Source: JBDTSW01 sp963799815
GTDB taxonomy: Bacteria > Actinomycetota > Thermoleophilia > Solirubrobacterales > 70-9
Length of the DNA: 64,000 bases
Direction of reading: 5' to 3'
NCBI GenBank assembly: GCA_963799815.1
Contig: CAWCYG010000007.1
Span: 136,541 to 200,540, forward strand
The notes under the pieces are model-generated. The model saw only the letters and a list, made by a program, of their open reading frames with translations. It searched no databases and was not told where the DNA came from. Shown here in pieces: positions 1 through 9,146 of this stretch; the first letter of the stretch is position 1; each line of letters starts with the position of its first letter. Position numbers and translations under genes: made by a program.

Positions 1-4
1 GCCG

Positions 5-1996
5 ATGGAGGCCGGAACCGAGCGCAGCGGTGAAGAGCTCGAACGCGAGCTCGAGGAGCTGCTCGACCAAGAGCAATTCGATCCACCCGAGGACTTCGCC
101 GCGGAGGCGAAGATCACCGATACCTCGAGTCTCGAGGAGGCCGCCGACGATCCGGTCTCCTATTGGGAGTCGAAGGCGGAGGACCTCGATTGGTTCGAGC
201 CGTGGGACACGGCTTTAAACGATTCCGACCCGCCCTTCTACAAGTGGTTCGAGGGCGGCAAGCTGAACGCCTCCCACAATTGCCTCGACCGCCACGTCGA
301 GGCCGGGCGCGGCGACCGGGTCGCGTTTCACTGGCGCGGTGAGGAGGGCGAGGAGCGCGAGGTCACCTATGAGGAGCTCCTGGCCGACACCAAGCGACTC
401 GCAAACGCGCTGCGCGATCGTGGCGTCGAGGCCGGCGACGTGGTTGGGATCTACCTGCCGATGATTCCCGAGGTCGCCGTCGCGATGCTCGCGTGCGCGC
501 GCATCGGCGCTCCCCACAACGTCGTCTTCGGCGGGTTCTCGGCCGACTCGGTCAAGGACCGGATGGAGTTCTCGGAGGCCAAGGCGCTGATCACGACCGA
601 CGGGGCCCGGCGCAAGGGCAAGACGGCTGAGATCAAGCCCGCGGTTGATGCGTTCCTCGACGACGTGCCCTCGATCGAGACCGTGATCGTCGTCCGCAAC
701 ACCGACACGGACGTCGAGATGAAGGAGGGTCGCGACGTCTATTACGACGAGGCCCTTGAGGAGGCGGACGACGAGTGCGAGGCCGAGTCGCTCGACTCCG
801 AACACCCCCTCTTCATCCTCTACACCTCGGGCTCGACCGCGAAGCCGAAGGGGATTCTGCACACCACGGGCGGCTTCCTGACGGGAGCGAAGGCCACGAC
901 GGAGATGGTCTTCGACTTAAAGCCGGACGAGGATGTCTACTGGTGCTCGGCAGATGTCGGCTGGGTGACGGGCCACACCTACATCGTCTACGGGCCGCTC
1001 CTGAACGGCGCCACCTCGGTCATGTGGGAGGGCGCCCCCGACTACCCCGACAAGGACATCTGGTGGGAGCTCTGCGACCGCTACGACGTGACGGTCTTCT
1101 ACACGGCCCCCACCGCCATCCGGGCGTGCATGAAGTGGGGCGCCGAGCACCCCGGCAAGCACGACCTGAGCTCACTGCGCCTGCTGGGGACGGTCGGCGA
1201 GCCGATCAATCCGAAGGCATGGCTTTGGTATCGGCAGGTGATCGGCGCCGGTGAGTGCCCGATCGTCGATACCTGGTGGCAGACGGAGACCGGCAGCATC
1301 ATGATCACCACGCTGCCGGGCGCCCAGGCGATGAAGCCGGGCTCAGCCGGCAAGCCGCTGCCCGGGGTCGACGCCGCCGTCGTCGACGACGACGGCAACG
1401 AGGTCAGCGACGAGCATGGTGTGCTCGTCCTGCGAAAGCCGTGGCCGAGCATGCTGCGCACCCTCTACAAGGAAGAGGACCGCTTCATCGAGACCTACTT
1501 CGAGCGCTTCGGCAAGGAGACCTATCTCGTTGGCGACGCGGCGAGGGTGGACGAGGACGGGTACCACTGGATCATCGGCCGCATCGACGACGTCATCAAC
1601 GTCTCGGGGCACCGGCTCTCCACCGCCGAGGTGGAGTCGGCGATCGTCGCGCACACGAAGGTCGCCGAGGCGGCGGTGATCGGCCAGACCGACGAGGACT
1701 CGGGCCAGGCGATCTGCGCCTTCGTGACGCTCGCCGGCGACGACGACGAGGGCTCAGACGAGCTCGAGGGTGAGGTCCGGGAGGTCGTCGCCGACCGGAT
1801 CGGCAAGTTCGCGCGGCCGAAGCGCATCATCTGGGCCTACGACCTGCCGAAGACGCGGTCGGGCAAGATCATGCGTCGTCTCCTGCGCGACATTGCCGAG
1901 GGTGAAGAGCTCGGGGACGTCACCACGCTGCGCGATCCCGACGTCGTCTCGAAGCTCGACGAGATCGTCAAGGAACGCAGCTCCGACGACGAGTAG
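5..1996 (+). CDS. acs: Acetyl-CoA synthetase (AMP-forming)
   Basis: Activates acetate to acetyl-CoA through an acetyl-adenylate in the cytosol. The 663-residue protein has the expected length. Visible motifs are the ATP-binding loop YTSGSTAKPKG (about 273-283), DTWWQTETGS (about 425), the hinge GRIDDVINVSGHRL (about 520) and the C-terminal SGK with Lys621, the residue that is acetylated in known Acs enzymes. The ATG lies 4 bases from the window edge, so the promoter is not visible and a slightly earlier start cannot be excluded. With ccr, ecm, mcl and pckG downstream it points to growth on acetate. It is convergent with the next gene, 6 bp apart. Confidence 0.95.
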   Translation: MEAGTERSGEELERELEELLDQEQFDPPEDFAAEAKITDTSSLEEAADDPVSYWESKAEDLDWFEPWDTALNDSDPPFYKWFEGGKLNASHNCLDRHVEAGRGDRVAFHWRGEEGEEREVTYEELLADTKRLANALRDRGVEAGDVVGIYLPMIPEVAVAMLACARIGAPHNVVFGGFSADSVKDRMEFSEAKALITTDGARRKGKTAEIKPAVDAFLDDVPSIETVIVVRNTDTDVEMKEGRDVYYDEALEEADDECEAESLDSEHPLFILYTSGSTAKPKGILHTTGGFLTGAKATTEMVFDLKPDEDVYWCSADVGWVTGHTYIVYGPLLNGATSVMWEGAPDYPDKDIWWELCDRYDVTVFYTAPTAIRACMKWGAEHPGKHDLSSLRLLGTVGEPINPKAWLWYRQVIGAGECPIVDTWWQTETGSIMITTLPGAQAMKPGSAGKPLPGVDAAVVDDDGNEVSDEHGVLVLRKPWPSMLRTLYKEEDRFIETYFERFGKETYLVGDAARVDEDGYHWIIGRIDDVINVSGHRLSTAEVESAIVAHTKVAEAAVIGQTDEDSGQAICAFVTLAGDDDEGSDELEGEVREVVADRIGKFARPKRIIWAYDLPKTRSGKIMRRLLRDIAEGEELGDVTTLRDPDVVSKLDEIVKERSSDDE

Positions 1997-2002
1997 CGGG
2001 GT

Positions 2003-3451
2003 TCAGTCCCGCAGGGCTGCGCGCCTCAGCTTGCCGCTCGTGGTGCGTGGCAGCTCGTTGGCGAACTCGATGATCCGGGGGTGCTTGTAAGGGGCTGTCA
2101 CGGCCTTCACGTGGTCTTTGAGCTCCGCGGCGAGCGCCTCGGACGGCTCGCCGTGGCTGAGGACGACGACGGCCTTGATTACGGAGCCACGCTCGGGATC
2201 GGGTGCCCCTACCGCCGCGGCCTCGGCGACCGCGGGGTGGCTTGAGAGCGCCGACTCGACCTCCTGCGGACCAATCCGATAGCCGGAGGAGTTGATGATG
2301 TCGTCGCGGCGACCCTCGTGGAACAGGTAGCCATCGTCATCCGCGCGCACGAGGTCACCGGTCGCCCACCACTCGCCGTCGATCAGCTCGGGGCCCTCGG
2401 CGGCGTCGAGGTAGCGGAGGAAGAACGCCGGGCAGCTCGACGCACGCACCTGCAGCTCGCCGTCCTCGATCCGCGTGTCGAGCCCCGGCAGCGGAGTGCC
2501 CATCGAGCCCGCCCGAGCCGACTCGCCGACCAGGGTGCCGCTCACATGGCCGGTCTCGGTCTGTCCGTATCCATCGGAGATCTCGACGTCCCAGGCGTCG
2601 CGGTAGGCCTCGAGGACGCCATCGCCGAGCGGCTCGCCCGCGGACACGGCACGACGGAGCTCGGGGAGCGGCTCGAGCGCGCCGTCCCTGGCAAGCATCC
2701 TGTACTCGGTCGGCGCCTGGCAGAGCACGCTGACCCCCTCCCTGCGGCAGACGTCAAGGCGATCGACTGGGTCGAACCTCTGGTCTGAGATCAGTGCGGC
2801 GGCCCCGATGAGCCAAGGGGCCACGAAGACGTTGCGAGTGGACTTTGACCAGCCCGTCGCGGTCGTGACCCAGACAAGATCGCCCTTCCGCGCCCCGAGC
2901 CAGCATTCGGCTTGACCCCGCTGGGCCATCAGGAACCGGGTGGCGTGGAGCGCAGGCCGTGGCTCCCCAGTCGTCCCGGAGGTGAAGATGATGACCGCGG
3001 GATCCTCGGGATCCAGATCAGCGACGTCGGCGGGCGTCTCCTGCGGGCGATCCTCATCGAGCGCGTCACGGACGTCGGCCAGGGTCATGCACTCCAAGCC
3101 GCCAGGGACCTGACCCAATAGCTCCTCCTCGCCGACGCAGAGCACCGGGCTCGAAGCGCTCATGCGCAGGTCCAGGTCTTGACGGCGGAGCTGCGTGTTG
3201 CATGGCAGCGCCACCGCGCCCATGCGCCAGCATGCGAGCAACGAGAGGACCCATTCGACGCGGTTGCCCACGAGCGTCATGACCACGTCGCCGCGGCCGA
3301 CCCCTCGGGCCGCGAAAGCACCCGAGAGCCCGGCGGCGCGGGCGCCCAGCTCGCCGAGATGCCACAGCCGCCGCTCGCCGTCCCGCGTGAGCGCGACGAG
3401 CGCCGGTTGCGAGGCCGGCCGGGCCTCCACGATGTCGGTGACGAAGTTCAT
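2003..3451 (-). CDS. AMP-dependent acyl-CoA synthetase (short/medium-chain type)
   Basis: Member of the adenylate-forming (ANL) superfamily; predicted to activate a carboxylic acid to its CoA thioester. The 482-residue protein carries IIFTSGTTGEPRP (about 155), SDGYGQTETG (about 290), GRRDDIINSSGYRIG (about 380) and PRTTSGKLRR at the C-terminus with the catalytic lysine. It is shorter than Acs and lacks the Acs-type N-terminal region, resembling medium-chain acyl-CoA synthetases. The substrate cannot be read from sequence. The ATG at 3451 begins MNFVTDIVEA. Confidence 0.88.
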   Translation of the reverse strand: MNFVTDIVEARPASQPALVALTRDGERRLWHLGELGARAAGLSGAFAARGVGRGDVVMTLVGNRVEWVLSLLACWRMGAVALPCNTQLRRQDLDLRMSASSPVLCVGEEELLGQVPGGLECMTLADVRDALDEDRPQETPADVADLDPEDPAVIIFTSGTTGEPRPALHATRFLMAQRGQAECWLGARKGDLVWVTTATGWSKSTRNVFVAPWLIGAAALISDQRFDPVDRLDVCRREGVSVLCQAPTEYRMLARDGALEPLPELRRAVSAGEPLGDGVLEAYRDAWDVEISDGYGQTETGHVSGTLVGESARAGSMGTPLPGLDTRIEDGELQVRASSCPAFFLRYLDAAEGPELIDGEWWATGDLVRADDDGYLFHEGRRDDIINSSGYRIGPQEVESALSSHPAVAEAAAVGAPDPERGSVIKAVVVLSHGEPSEALAAELKDHVKAVTAPYKHPRIIEFANELPRTTSGKLRRAALRD

Positions 3452-3495
3452 CGATGGCTAGTGTGCCGACCGAACCGACCGCAAGGAGAGCACGC

Positions 3496-4302
3496 ATGGG
3501 CAAGCGCACGAGCTATCAGCCGGGGACCTTCTCGTGGATGGACCTCGCAACCACCGATCCCGAGGCGGCGAAGACCTTCTACTCACGGCTGTTCGGCTGG
3601 GAGGCAGAGGACATGCCGGTGCCAGGCGGTGGCACCTACTCGATGATGAGGCTCGACGGCGACAACGTCGCCGCAATCGCCGCGATGCAGGAACAGCAGC
3701 GCGAGGCTGGTATCCCGCCCTTCTGGTTCAGCTACATCACGGTCGCGAGCGCCGATGAAACCGCCGCGGCAGTCAAGGAAGCCGGGGGATCGATCCATGC
3801 CGAACCCTTCGACGTCATGGACGCCGGGCGGATGGCGGTCGTCGTCGATCCGACCGGGGCGCATTTCGGCATCTGGGAGCCAGGTGAGAACATCGGTGCC
3901 GGCCGCGTCAACGATCCCGGCTGCCTCACCGCCAACGAGCTCTCCACGAATGACGTCGCCAAGGCGATCGAGTTCTACGAGCAGATCTTCGGCTGGAAGG
4001 TCGAGCCCGTCGACACCCAGGGCGCCCCGCCCTACTGGATGATCGGCCACGACGGCGCTGCCGAGGGGCGGAACGGTGGAATGCGCGAGCTCTCGCCCGA
4101 GCAGGCCGAGGCTGGCGCGCCTCCGCATTGGCTTCCGTACTTCACCGTCGAGTCGGCCGACGGCACGATCGAGGCCACGAAGTCAGACGGTGGTGACCTG
4201 GCCTTCGGTCCCATGGACCTGCCGACCGGCGCCCGGATCGCAGTCCTGCATGATCCCCAGGGGGCGGTCTTCGCGATCTTCGAGGGCGAGGTCGACGATT
4301 GA
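3496..4302 (+). CDS. Two-domain VOC-fold protein, Rv0577/CFP30B-like
   Basis: Two tandem glyoxalase/bleomycin-resistance (VOC) domains (about 8-125 and 135-265) in a 268-residue protein. The start MGKRTSYQPGTFSWMDL and motifs such as GRMAVVVDPTGAHFG and RIAVLHDPQGAVFAIF closely resemble, from memory, the mycobacterial antigen Rv0577, a protein linked to methylglyoxal handling and flavin/F420 chemistry. The ATG at 3496 is chosen because AAGGAGAG at 3483-3490 is well placed; an in-frame ATG at 3454 has no such site and overlaps the start region of the divergent gene. The exact reaction is unknown. Confidence 0.82.
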   Translation: MGKRTSYQPGTFSWMDLATTDPEAAKTFYSRLFGWEAEDMPVPGGGTYSMMRLDGDNVAAIAAMQEQQREAGIPPFWFSYITVASADETAAAVKEAGGSIHAEPFDVMDAGRMAVVVDPTGAHFGIWEPGENIGAGRVNDPGCLTANELSTNDVAKAIEFYEQIFGWKVEPVDTQGAPPYWMIGHDGAAEGRNGGMRELSPEQAEAGAPPHWLPYFTVESADGTIEATKSDGGDLAFGPMDLPTGARIAVLHDPQGAVFAIFEGEVDD

Positions 4303-4375
4303 GCGGTGCCGCGGCTGATCTCCGGATCGGCGCGCGGCGTCGGAAACGAGATCGCGCGGTGGTGAGCGGACGGGG

Positions 4376-4621
4376 CTAGCGCTCGAGCTCGGTCCCGTCA
4401 TAGAGCTTGCGGACGGTCACCGCCCCGTTGGGCGAGGCATCCAGGCAGAGGCCGCAGAGCACGCACTCGTCGAGGTTCTCGCGCACCACGCTCACGCCCG
4501 AGGCGGAGGCGGCGAAGATGTCCACTGGGCAGGCCTCCTCGAGGCGGCGGGCGAGCTCGGGGTCGCTCGCGACCTCTGCCGAGACCTCGACGTCGATGAA
4601 AATCCCGTGCAGATCGCTCAT
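4376..4621 (-). CDS. Single [4Fe-4S] ferredoxin
   Basis: 81-residue ferredoxin beginning MSDLHGIFIDVEV. Cys31 (in ACPVDIF) plus Cys53, Cys56 and Cys59 (ECVLCGLC) can bind one [4Fe-4S] cluster. The position that would be the fourth cysteine of the second motif is Ser63 (ASP), so the other cluster of a two-cluster ferredoxin is absent, as in FixX-like proteins. The ATG (4621-4619) overlaps the TGA of the CoA-ligase alpha gene as ATGA, implying translational coupling. A longer reading frame extending to 5119 is only a shadow of that upstream gene. The electron partner is unknown. Confidence 0.85.
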   Translation of the reverse strand: MSDLHGIFIDVEVSAEVASDPELARRLEEACPVDIFAASASGVSVVRENLDECVLCGLCLDASPNGAVTVRKLYDGTELER

Positions 4622-5520
4622 GATCCGCGAACCGCCTCGGGGATCTGGTCGATTCGCTCCACCACCGGGATGCCGGCGGACTCGAGGCGGGCGATCTTCT
4701 CGGTCGCCGAGTCCTCCTTGCCCTCCACGATCGTGCCTGCGTGGCCGAAGCTCATGCCTCGCATCTCCTCGTCGTCCATGAACTTGCCGGCCATGAAGGC
4801 CACGATCGGAAGGCGCGACCCCGACTTCTCGCGCCAGTCGACCAGCTCTGCCTCCATGCGACCTCCGGGTTCCGTGTAGATCACGATCGACTCCGTCCGC
4901 GGGTCCTCCTCGAACAGCGGCATCAGCTCGGCGTAGGTGGATCCGATGATGGCGTCGCCGCCGATCGAGACCGCGGTCGATACCCCCAACCCGGCCGCCG
5001 CGAGCGATGAGGAGATCTCGGTCGTCATTCCGCCCGAGCGCGACATGACGCCGACCGGGCCGGGGGAGTAGGCCTTCGCAGCATCCTTGGCAGGGCCTCC
5101 GATCCCGCCCATCTTGCACACGCCCGGGACGATCAGGCCGAGGCAGTTGGGGCCGATGATCCGAGCGCCGCGCTCATCCGCCAACTCGAGCATCTCGGCG
5201 ACGTCGCGCCGAGGGATGCGTTCGGTGACGACCACGAGAAGGCCAATGCCGTTCTCGATCGCTTCGAAGACTGCATCCTTCGTGAATGCGGGCGGGACGG
5301 TGACCACGGAGCCGTCGATCGACCCACCATGGTGCTCGACCGCTTGCGCCACCGTGTCGAAGACCGGGACGCCGTGGACCTCGCGGCCCTTGCGGCCCGG
5401 CGTGACGCCGGCGACGAGCTTGGACCCGTAGTCGAGGCACTCGCGAGTGAGGTTCACCGCTTCGCGCCCGGTGATGCCCTGCACCAGGAAGGTGAAGTCC
5501 TCTGTGAGGAGGATGCTCAC
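4618..5520 (-). CDS. sucD: Succinate--CoA ligase alpha subunit (or malate--CoA ligase)
   Basis: 300-residue CoA-ligase alpha subunit that binds CoA and carries the phosphohistidine. It starts SILLTEDFTFLVQGITGREA with the CoA-binding Rossmann fold first, and has the SFGHAGT active-site histidine near residue 252. The GTG start (5520-5518) overlaps the beta-subunit stop as GTGA, and the gene's own stop overlaps the ferredoxin ATG. The family covers succinyl-CoA synthetase and malate-CoA ligase (MtkB). Since this window encodes a malyl-CoA lyase, malate as substrate is possible but not shown. Confidence 0.88.
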   Translation of the reverse strand: MSILLTEDFTFLVQGITGREAVNLTRECLDYGSKLVAGVTPGRKGREVHGVPVFDTVAQAVEHHGGSIDGSVVTVPPAFTKDAVFEAIENGIGLLVVVTERIPRRDVAEMLELADERGARIIGPNCLGLIVPGVCKMGGIGGPAKDAAKAYSPGPVGVMSRSGGMTTEISSSLAAAGLGVSTAVSIGGDAIIGSTYAELMPLFEEDPRTESIVIYTEPGGRMEAELVDWREKSGSRLPIVAFMAGKFMDDEEMRGMSFGHAGTIVEGKEDSATEKIARLESAGIPVVERIDQIPEAVRGS

Positions 5521-6725
5521 TGGCCCTGGATCCTCGCCACGGCGGTGCCGGCCGCTTCCCACATGGAAACCGATCGATCGTTGAACTCCACGCCGTAGCG
5601 GCGGAGGATCTTCGCGCCCTCCTCCTCCCAGGCCCCGGGAATGCGGAACACGGCGATCGTCTCGGCCGGGTCCTTGTCGAGCTCGAGGCATGCCTTGATC
5701 ACGCCACGGGCGACGATGTCGACCCTCGTGTTGGAGACGATCGACATCATCACCGCGATCTTCTCCACGCCCTCCTTCTCTAAGACCTCCGTTGCGAGCC
5801 CTTTGGTCTTCGCGACTGACGGGTTGCCGCCGATCTCGGCGTAGTTGGCCGGCCGGCCCCCCTGCGAGCGCACCGCGTCGGTCAGCGTCAGCGAGCCGCC
5901 CCCCGCGCCGATCACCAATCCGAGGTTGCCCCGAAAGCCATGGTCCTTGCCCTGGATCACGCCGCGGTGGTCGGCGGCATCGATGGCGGCCACGTTCCGC
6001 TCGAAATCGCTGGACTCGTAGAGCTCTCGCGGATCGTCAGTCGGGATCTCGAGCTCGGCGAGGACGGCCCGCTGCCTGCCCACCGCCTCGTCCTCCATCT
6101 CCATGTGGGCGTCGAGGGCGACGAAGGAGCCGTCCGCGAGGCGCGCAAGCGGGTTGATCTCCGCGAGCGTCATGTCGCGATCTCGCTGCAGCCGTGCCAG
6201 CTTGGCGAGCACGGCGGTCGCGCGGTTCAGCTCCGAGCCCGTCATCCCAACCGCGGCCACGACCTGCTTCGCCTGAAAGTCGGAGATGGGGTGGAGGCTG
6301 TGGAGGTGTCCACGCCCCACGTGCTCCGGGTGCTCCTCTGCCACCTGCTCGATATCGATCCCGCCCATGTCCGAGAAGAGCATCATCGGTCGCTTCGCGC
6401 GCCCGTCCCACAAGACGGCGGCGTAGTACTCGTGGGCGACCTCGGCCCTTGGATCCACGAGCACGCCCACCGGCTTGTGCCCGCCGATCTCGAGCTCGAG
6501 GATCTCGGCCGCGTGGGCCGCGGCCTCCTCGGGGGAGTCGGCGAACCTGACGCCACCCGCCTTCATTCGGCCCCCGGTGAGCACCTGCGACTTGATGACG
6601 GTCGGCCCGCCGATCTCCGCCGCCGCGGCCTTCGCCTCCTCGCGAGAGGTGCAGAAGCCGTACTTCGTGACCGGGATCCCGGCCCGCTCGACCAAGCGGC
6701 GTGACTCGTACTCGTAGAAGCGCAT
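5517..6725 (-). CDS. sucC: Succinate--CoA ligase beta subunit (or malate--CoA ligase), ATP-grasp
   Basis: 402-residue ATP-grasp subunit starting MRFYEYESRRLVERAGIPV. It has the N-terminal ATP-grasp region with VIKSQVLTGGRMKAGGV (about 44-60), LAEINPLARLADG (about 193-205) and the C-terminal ligase fold with GAGGGSLTL and GGNPSVAKTKG. It is more divergent than typical SucC (EYESRRL rather than EYQAKEL). It is the first gene of a tightly coupled sucC-sucD-ferredoxin operon. It makes succinyl-CoA or malyl-CoA from the free acid with a nucleoside triphosphate; substrate and nucleotide preference cannot be decided here. Confidence 0.85.
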   Translation of the reverse strand: MRFYEYESRRLVERAGIPVTKYGFCTSREEAKAAAAEIGGPTVIKSQVLTGGRMKAGGVRFADSPEEAAAHAAEILELEIGGHKPVGVLVDPRAEVAHEYYAAVLWDGRAKRPMMLFSDMGGIDIEQVAEEHPEHVGRGHLHSLHPISDFQAKQVVAAVGMTGSELNRATAVLAKLARLQRDRDMTLAEINPLARLADGSFVALDAHMEMEDEAVGRQRAVLAELEIPTDDPRELYESSDFERNVAAIDAADHRGVIQGKDHGFRGNLGLVIGAGGGSLTLTDAVRSQGGRPANYAEIGGNPSVAKTKGLATEVLEKEGVEKIAVMMSIVSNTRVDIVARGVIKACLELDKDPAETIAVFRIPGAWEEEGAKILRRYGVEFNDRSVSMWEAAGTAVARIQGQ

Positions 6726-6791
6726 GAGTGGGCTGCGCCCGGCGCAGCGGGCGGGAACCCTACCCGACAGCTCCCCACCGAATGCGCAGGC

Positions 6792-7058
6792 TCAGCGCCT
6801 GGAGATGGCCCGGTAGATCAAGAGCGCGATCACTGCCCCGATGATCGAGCCGATGATGCCCGAGGCCTGAAGCGCGCCCTCCGTCGAGTCCGTCTCGAAC
6901 AGGTAGAAGCCGATCGCGCCGCCGATGAAGGAGCCGACGATCCCGAGCAGCATGGTGGCGAAGAACCCCATCGGATCCTTGCCGGGCACCAGCAGCCGGG
7001 CGATGAAGCCGGCGATCGTCCCGAAGACGAGGAGATAGACGATGAGGCCCAGATCCAT
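6792..7058 (-). CDS. GlsB/YeaQ/YmgE family small membrane protein
   Basis: 88-residue hydrophobic protein with three predicted membrane segments (about 3-22, 30-50, 62-83) rich in glycine and containing GFIARLLVPGKDPMGFF and GSFIGGAIGFYLF, typical of the transglycosylase-associated/GlsB family of small stress-linked membrane proteins. The ATG at 7058 gives the family's normal length; the open frame runs further upstream without sense. Its biochemical role is unknown. Confidence 0.85.
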   Translation of the reverse strand: MDLGLIVYLLVFGTIAGFIARLLVPGKDPMGFFATMLLGIVGSFIGGAIGFYLFETDSTEGALQASGIIGSIIGAVIALLIYRAISRR

Positions 7059-7230
7059 CCGCGCTTGTGTTCCCCGTTCCCCAACAGGGTAAACCGGCAC
7101 GCTGATGCTCCTTTTCGGCGAGTGCTGACGCCGCCGGGTTCGCCCGTCCGTCAGAATGGGTAGACGCTCCCCGGGTGACCCCGCGGAGCGTTTTGAAGTT
7201 CTCAGCCGCGAATCAGAGGAGCCAGCAAGC

Positions 7231-9039
7231 TTGAGCACCGTGATGACGGACGCCCCGACCCGCAACCATCGGCTGACGGAGTGGGTGAGAGAGGTGGCCG
7301 GGCTGACCGAGCCCGACGCGATCCACTGGTGTGATGGGTCGGCAGAGGAGTACGACCAGCTGTGTCAGCAGATGGTCGAACGCGGCACCTTCGAGAAGCT
7401 CTCCGACGCCAAGCGGCCGAACTCATATCTGGCGCGTTCGGATCCCGGCGACGTCGCGCGCGTCGAGGACAGGACCTTCATCTGCACCCCCACCCAGCAG
7501 GAGGCCGGCCCGACGAACAACTGGGCCGATCCAACGGAGATGCGCGCAAAGCTCACCGAGCTGTTCCGCGGCGCGATGCGCGGTCGCACCCTCTACGTGG
7601 TTCCGTTCTCGATGGGGCCGCTGGGCTCGCACATCGCCCACATCGGCGTCCAGATCACGGACTCGCCGTACGTGGCGACCTCGATGCGGATCATGACCCG
7701 GATGGGCCAGGGAGCTTTGGACGTGTTGGGCGATGAGGGGGAGTTCGTGCCATGCCTGCATTCCGTCGGCGCCCCGCTCGCCGAGGGCGAGGCCGACGTG
7801 GCCTGGCCCTGCAACGCGGAGAGCAAGTTCATCGTTCACTTCCCGGAGTCGCGCGAGATCTGGTCATACGGGTCCGGATACGGCGGCAATGCGCTGCTGG
7901 GAAAGAAGTGCTTTGCGCTGCGGATCGCCTCGGTCATGGCCCGCGACGAGGGCTGGCTCGCCGAGCACATGCTGATCTTGAAGCTGACCTCGCCGGAGGG
8001 CGAGGTCAGGTACGTGACCGGTGCGTTCCCCTCCGCCTGTGGCAAGACGAACCTGGCGATGCTGATCCCCACCCTCCCGGGCTGGGAGGTTGAGACCGTT
8101 GGGGACGACATCGCCTGGATGAAGTTCGGCGAGGACGGGCGCCTTTACGCGGTGAACCCCGAATCCGGGTTCTTCGGCGTCGCCCCCAACACCTCGCACA
8201 AGACGAACCCCAACGCCATGGAGACCGTCGAGCGCAACTCGATCTTCACCAACTGTGCGCTGACCGACGACGGCGACATCTGGTGGGAGGGGATGACCGG
8301 GGAGCCACCGGAGCATGCGATCGACTGGAAGGGCAACGACTGGACGCCCGAATCGCCCGAGCCCGCCGCGCACCCCAACGCGCGCTTTACCACCCCGGCG
8401 GCGCAATGCCCCTCGATCGCAGAGGAGTGGGAGGAGCCCGGTGGGGTTCCCATCGACGCGTTCCTGTTCGGCGGCCGGAGGGCAACCGTGGTGCCGCTTG
8501 TGACCGAGTCGTTCGACTGGGAGCACGGCGTCTTCCTGGGCTCGACGATGTCGTCGGAGACGACCGCTGCCGCCGCCGGAGAGGTAGGCGAGCTGCGCTT
8601 CGACCCGATGGCGATGCTGCCCTTCTGCGGCTACAACATGGCGGAGTACTTCCAGCACTGGCTCGAGCTCGCGCGTTCGCGGCCCGACCGGATGCCGCGG
8701 ACCTTCGTCGTCAACTGGTTTCGCAAGGACGCCGATGGCAGGTACATCTGGCCCGGGTTCGGCGAAAACAGCCGGGTGCTCGCATGGATCTTCCGCCGCT
8801 GTGCCGGCGAGGGGGAGACCGTTGAGACCCCGTTCGGGCTCGTCCCCGCCGATGGGGAGATCGACACAGACGGTCTCTCGATCACGGACGAGGCGATGCG
8901 GGCGCTTCGCACCGTCGATGAGGACGCGCTGCGGGCGCAGCTGCCGCAGATCGAGAAGCACCTGGGCCAGTTCGGCGACGACCTCCCGGACGAGATCTGG
9001 CGCCAACTCAAGGCATTGAAGGACCGACTCGGCGCCTGA
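7231..9039 (+). CDS. pckG: Phosphoenolpyruvate carboxykinase (GTP)
   Basis: Converts oxaloacetate and GTP to PEP, CO2 and GDP, the entry step of gluconeogenesis. The roughly 600-residue length fits the GTP-dependent class. Motifs include the kinase loop FPSACGKTNLAM, VGDDIAWMKF, GFFGVAPNTSHKTNPNAM, FGGRR, WEHGVFLGSTMSSETTAA and NWFRKD. A TTG at 7231 is chosen because AGAGGAG at 7215-7221 sits 9 nt upstream; the ATG at 7243 is the alternative but would be 21 nt from that site. Next to acetate assimilation genes, it is the expected exit to sugar phosphates. Confidence 0.95.
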   Translation: MSTVMTDAPTRNHRLTEWVREVAGLTEPDAIHWCDGSAEEYDQLCQQMVERGTFEKLSDAKRPNSYLARSDPGDVARVEDRTFICTPTQQEAGPTNNWADPTEMRAKLTELFRGAMRGRTLYVVPFSMGPLGSHIAHIGVQITDSPYVATSMRIMTRMGQGALDVLGDEGEFVPCLHSVGAPLAEGEADVAWPCNAESKFIVHFPESREIWSYGSGYGGNALLGKKCFALRIASVMARDEGWLAEHMLILKLTSPEGEVRYVTGAFPSACGKTNLAMLIPTLPGWEVETVGDDIAWMKFGEDGRLYAVNPESGFFGVAPNTSHKTNPNAMETVERNSIFTNCALTDDGDIWWEGMTGEPPEHAIDWKGNDWTPESPEPAAHPNARFTTPAAQCPSIAEEWEEPGGVPIDAFLFGGRRATVVPLVTESFDWEHGVFLGSTMSSETTAAAAGEVGELRFDPMAMLPFCGYNMAEYFQHWLELARSRPDRMPRTFVVNWFRKDADGRYIWPGFGENSRVLAWIFRRCAGEGETVETPFGLVPADGEIDTDGLSITDEAMRALRTVDEDALRAQLPQIEKHLGQFGDDLPDEIWRQLKALKDRLGA

Positions 9040-9102
9040 AAGCGGTGGAGGCCCTGACCGGGGCCCCCGAGTCCCATGCGCTTTTAGGGCTGTGCCTCTT
9101 TG

Positions 9103-9139
9103 CTATAGCAGATAAGCGATAATCGCATATCAGCTATAG
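9103..9139. promoter_or_regulatory. 37-bp inverted repeat, candidate autoregulatory operator
   Basis: Two 18-bp arms centred on A9121: CTATAGCAGATAAGCGAT on the left and, as reverse complement, CTATAGCTGATATGCGAT on the right, matching at 16 of 18 positions. The right arm ends 7 bp before the ATG of the HTH gene at 9147. The region is AT-rich against its surroundings. An operator bound by the HTH protein's own dimers is the natural reading, but that is an inference. Confidence 0.65.
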
Positions 9140-9146
9140 TTCAGAC

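Noticed and set aside
4622..5119. Minus-strand extension upstream of the ferredoxin
   Set aside because: It is a shadow of the CoA-ligase alpha gene in another frame; Arg/Gly-rich and without motif.
7864..9006. 380-residue minus-strand frame opposite pckG
   Set aside because: Composition typical of antisense frames in GC-rich genes; no domain pattern, whereas the plus strand has full PEPCK motifs.
9040..9100. GGCCC/GGGCC pairing after pckG as terminator
   Set aside because: Only five pairs, no T-run; too weak to call.
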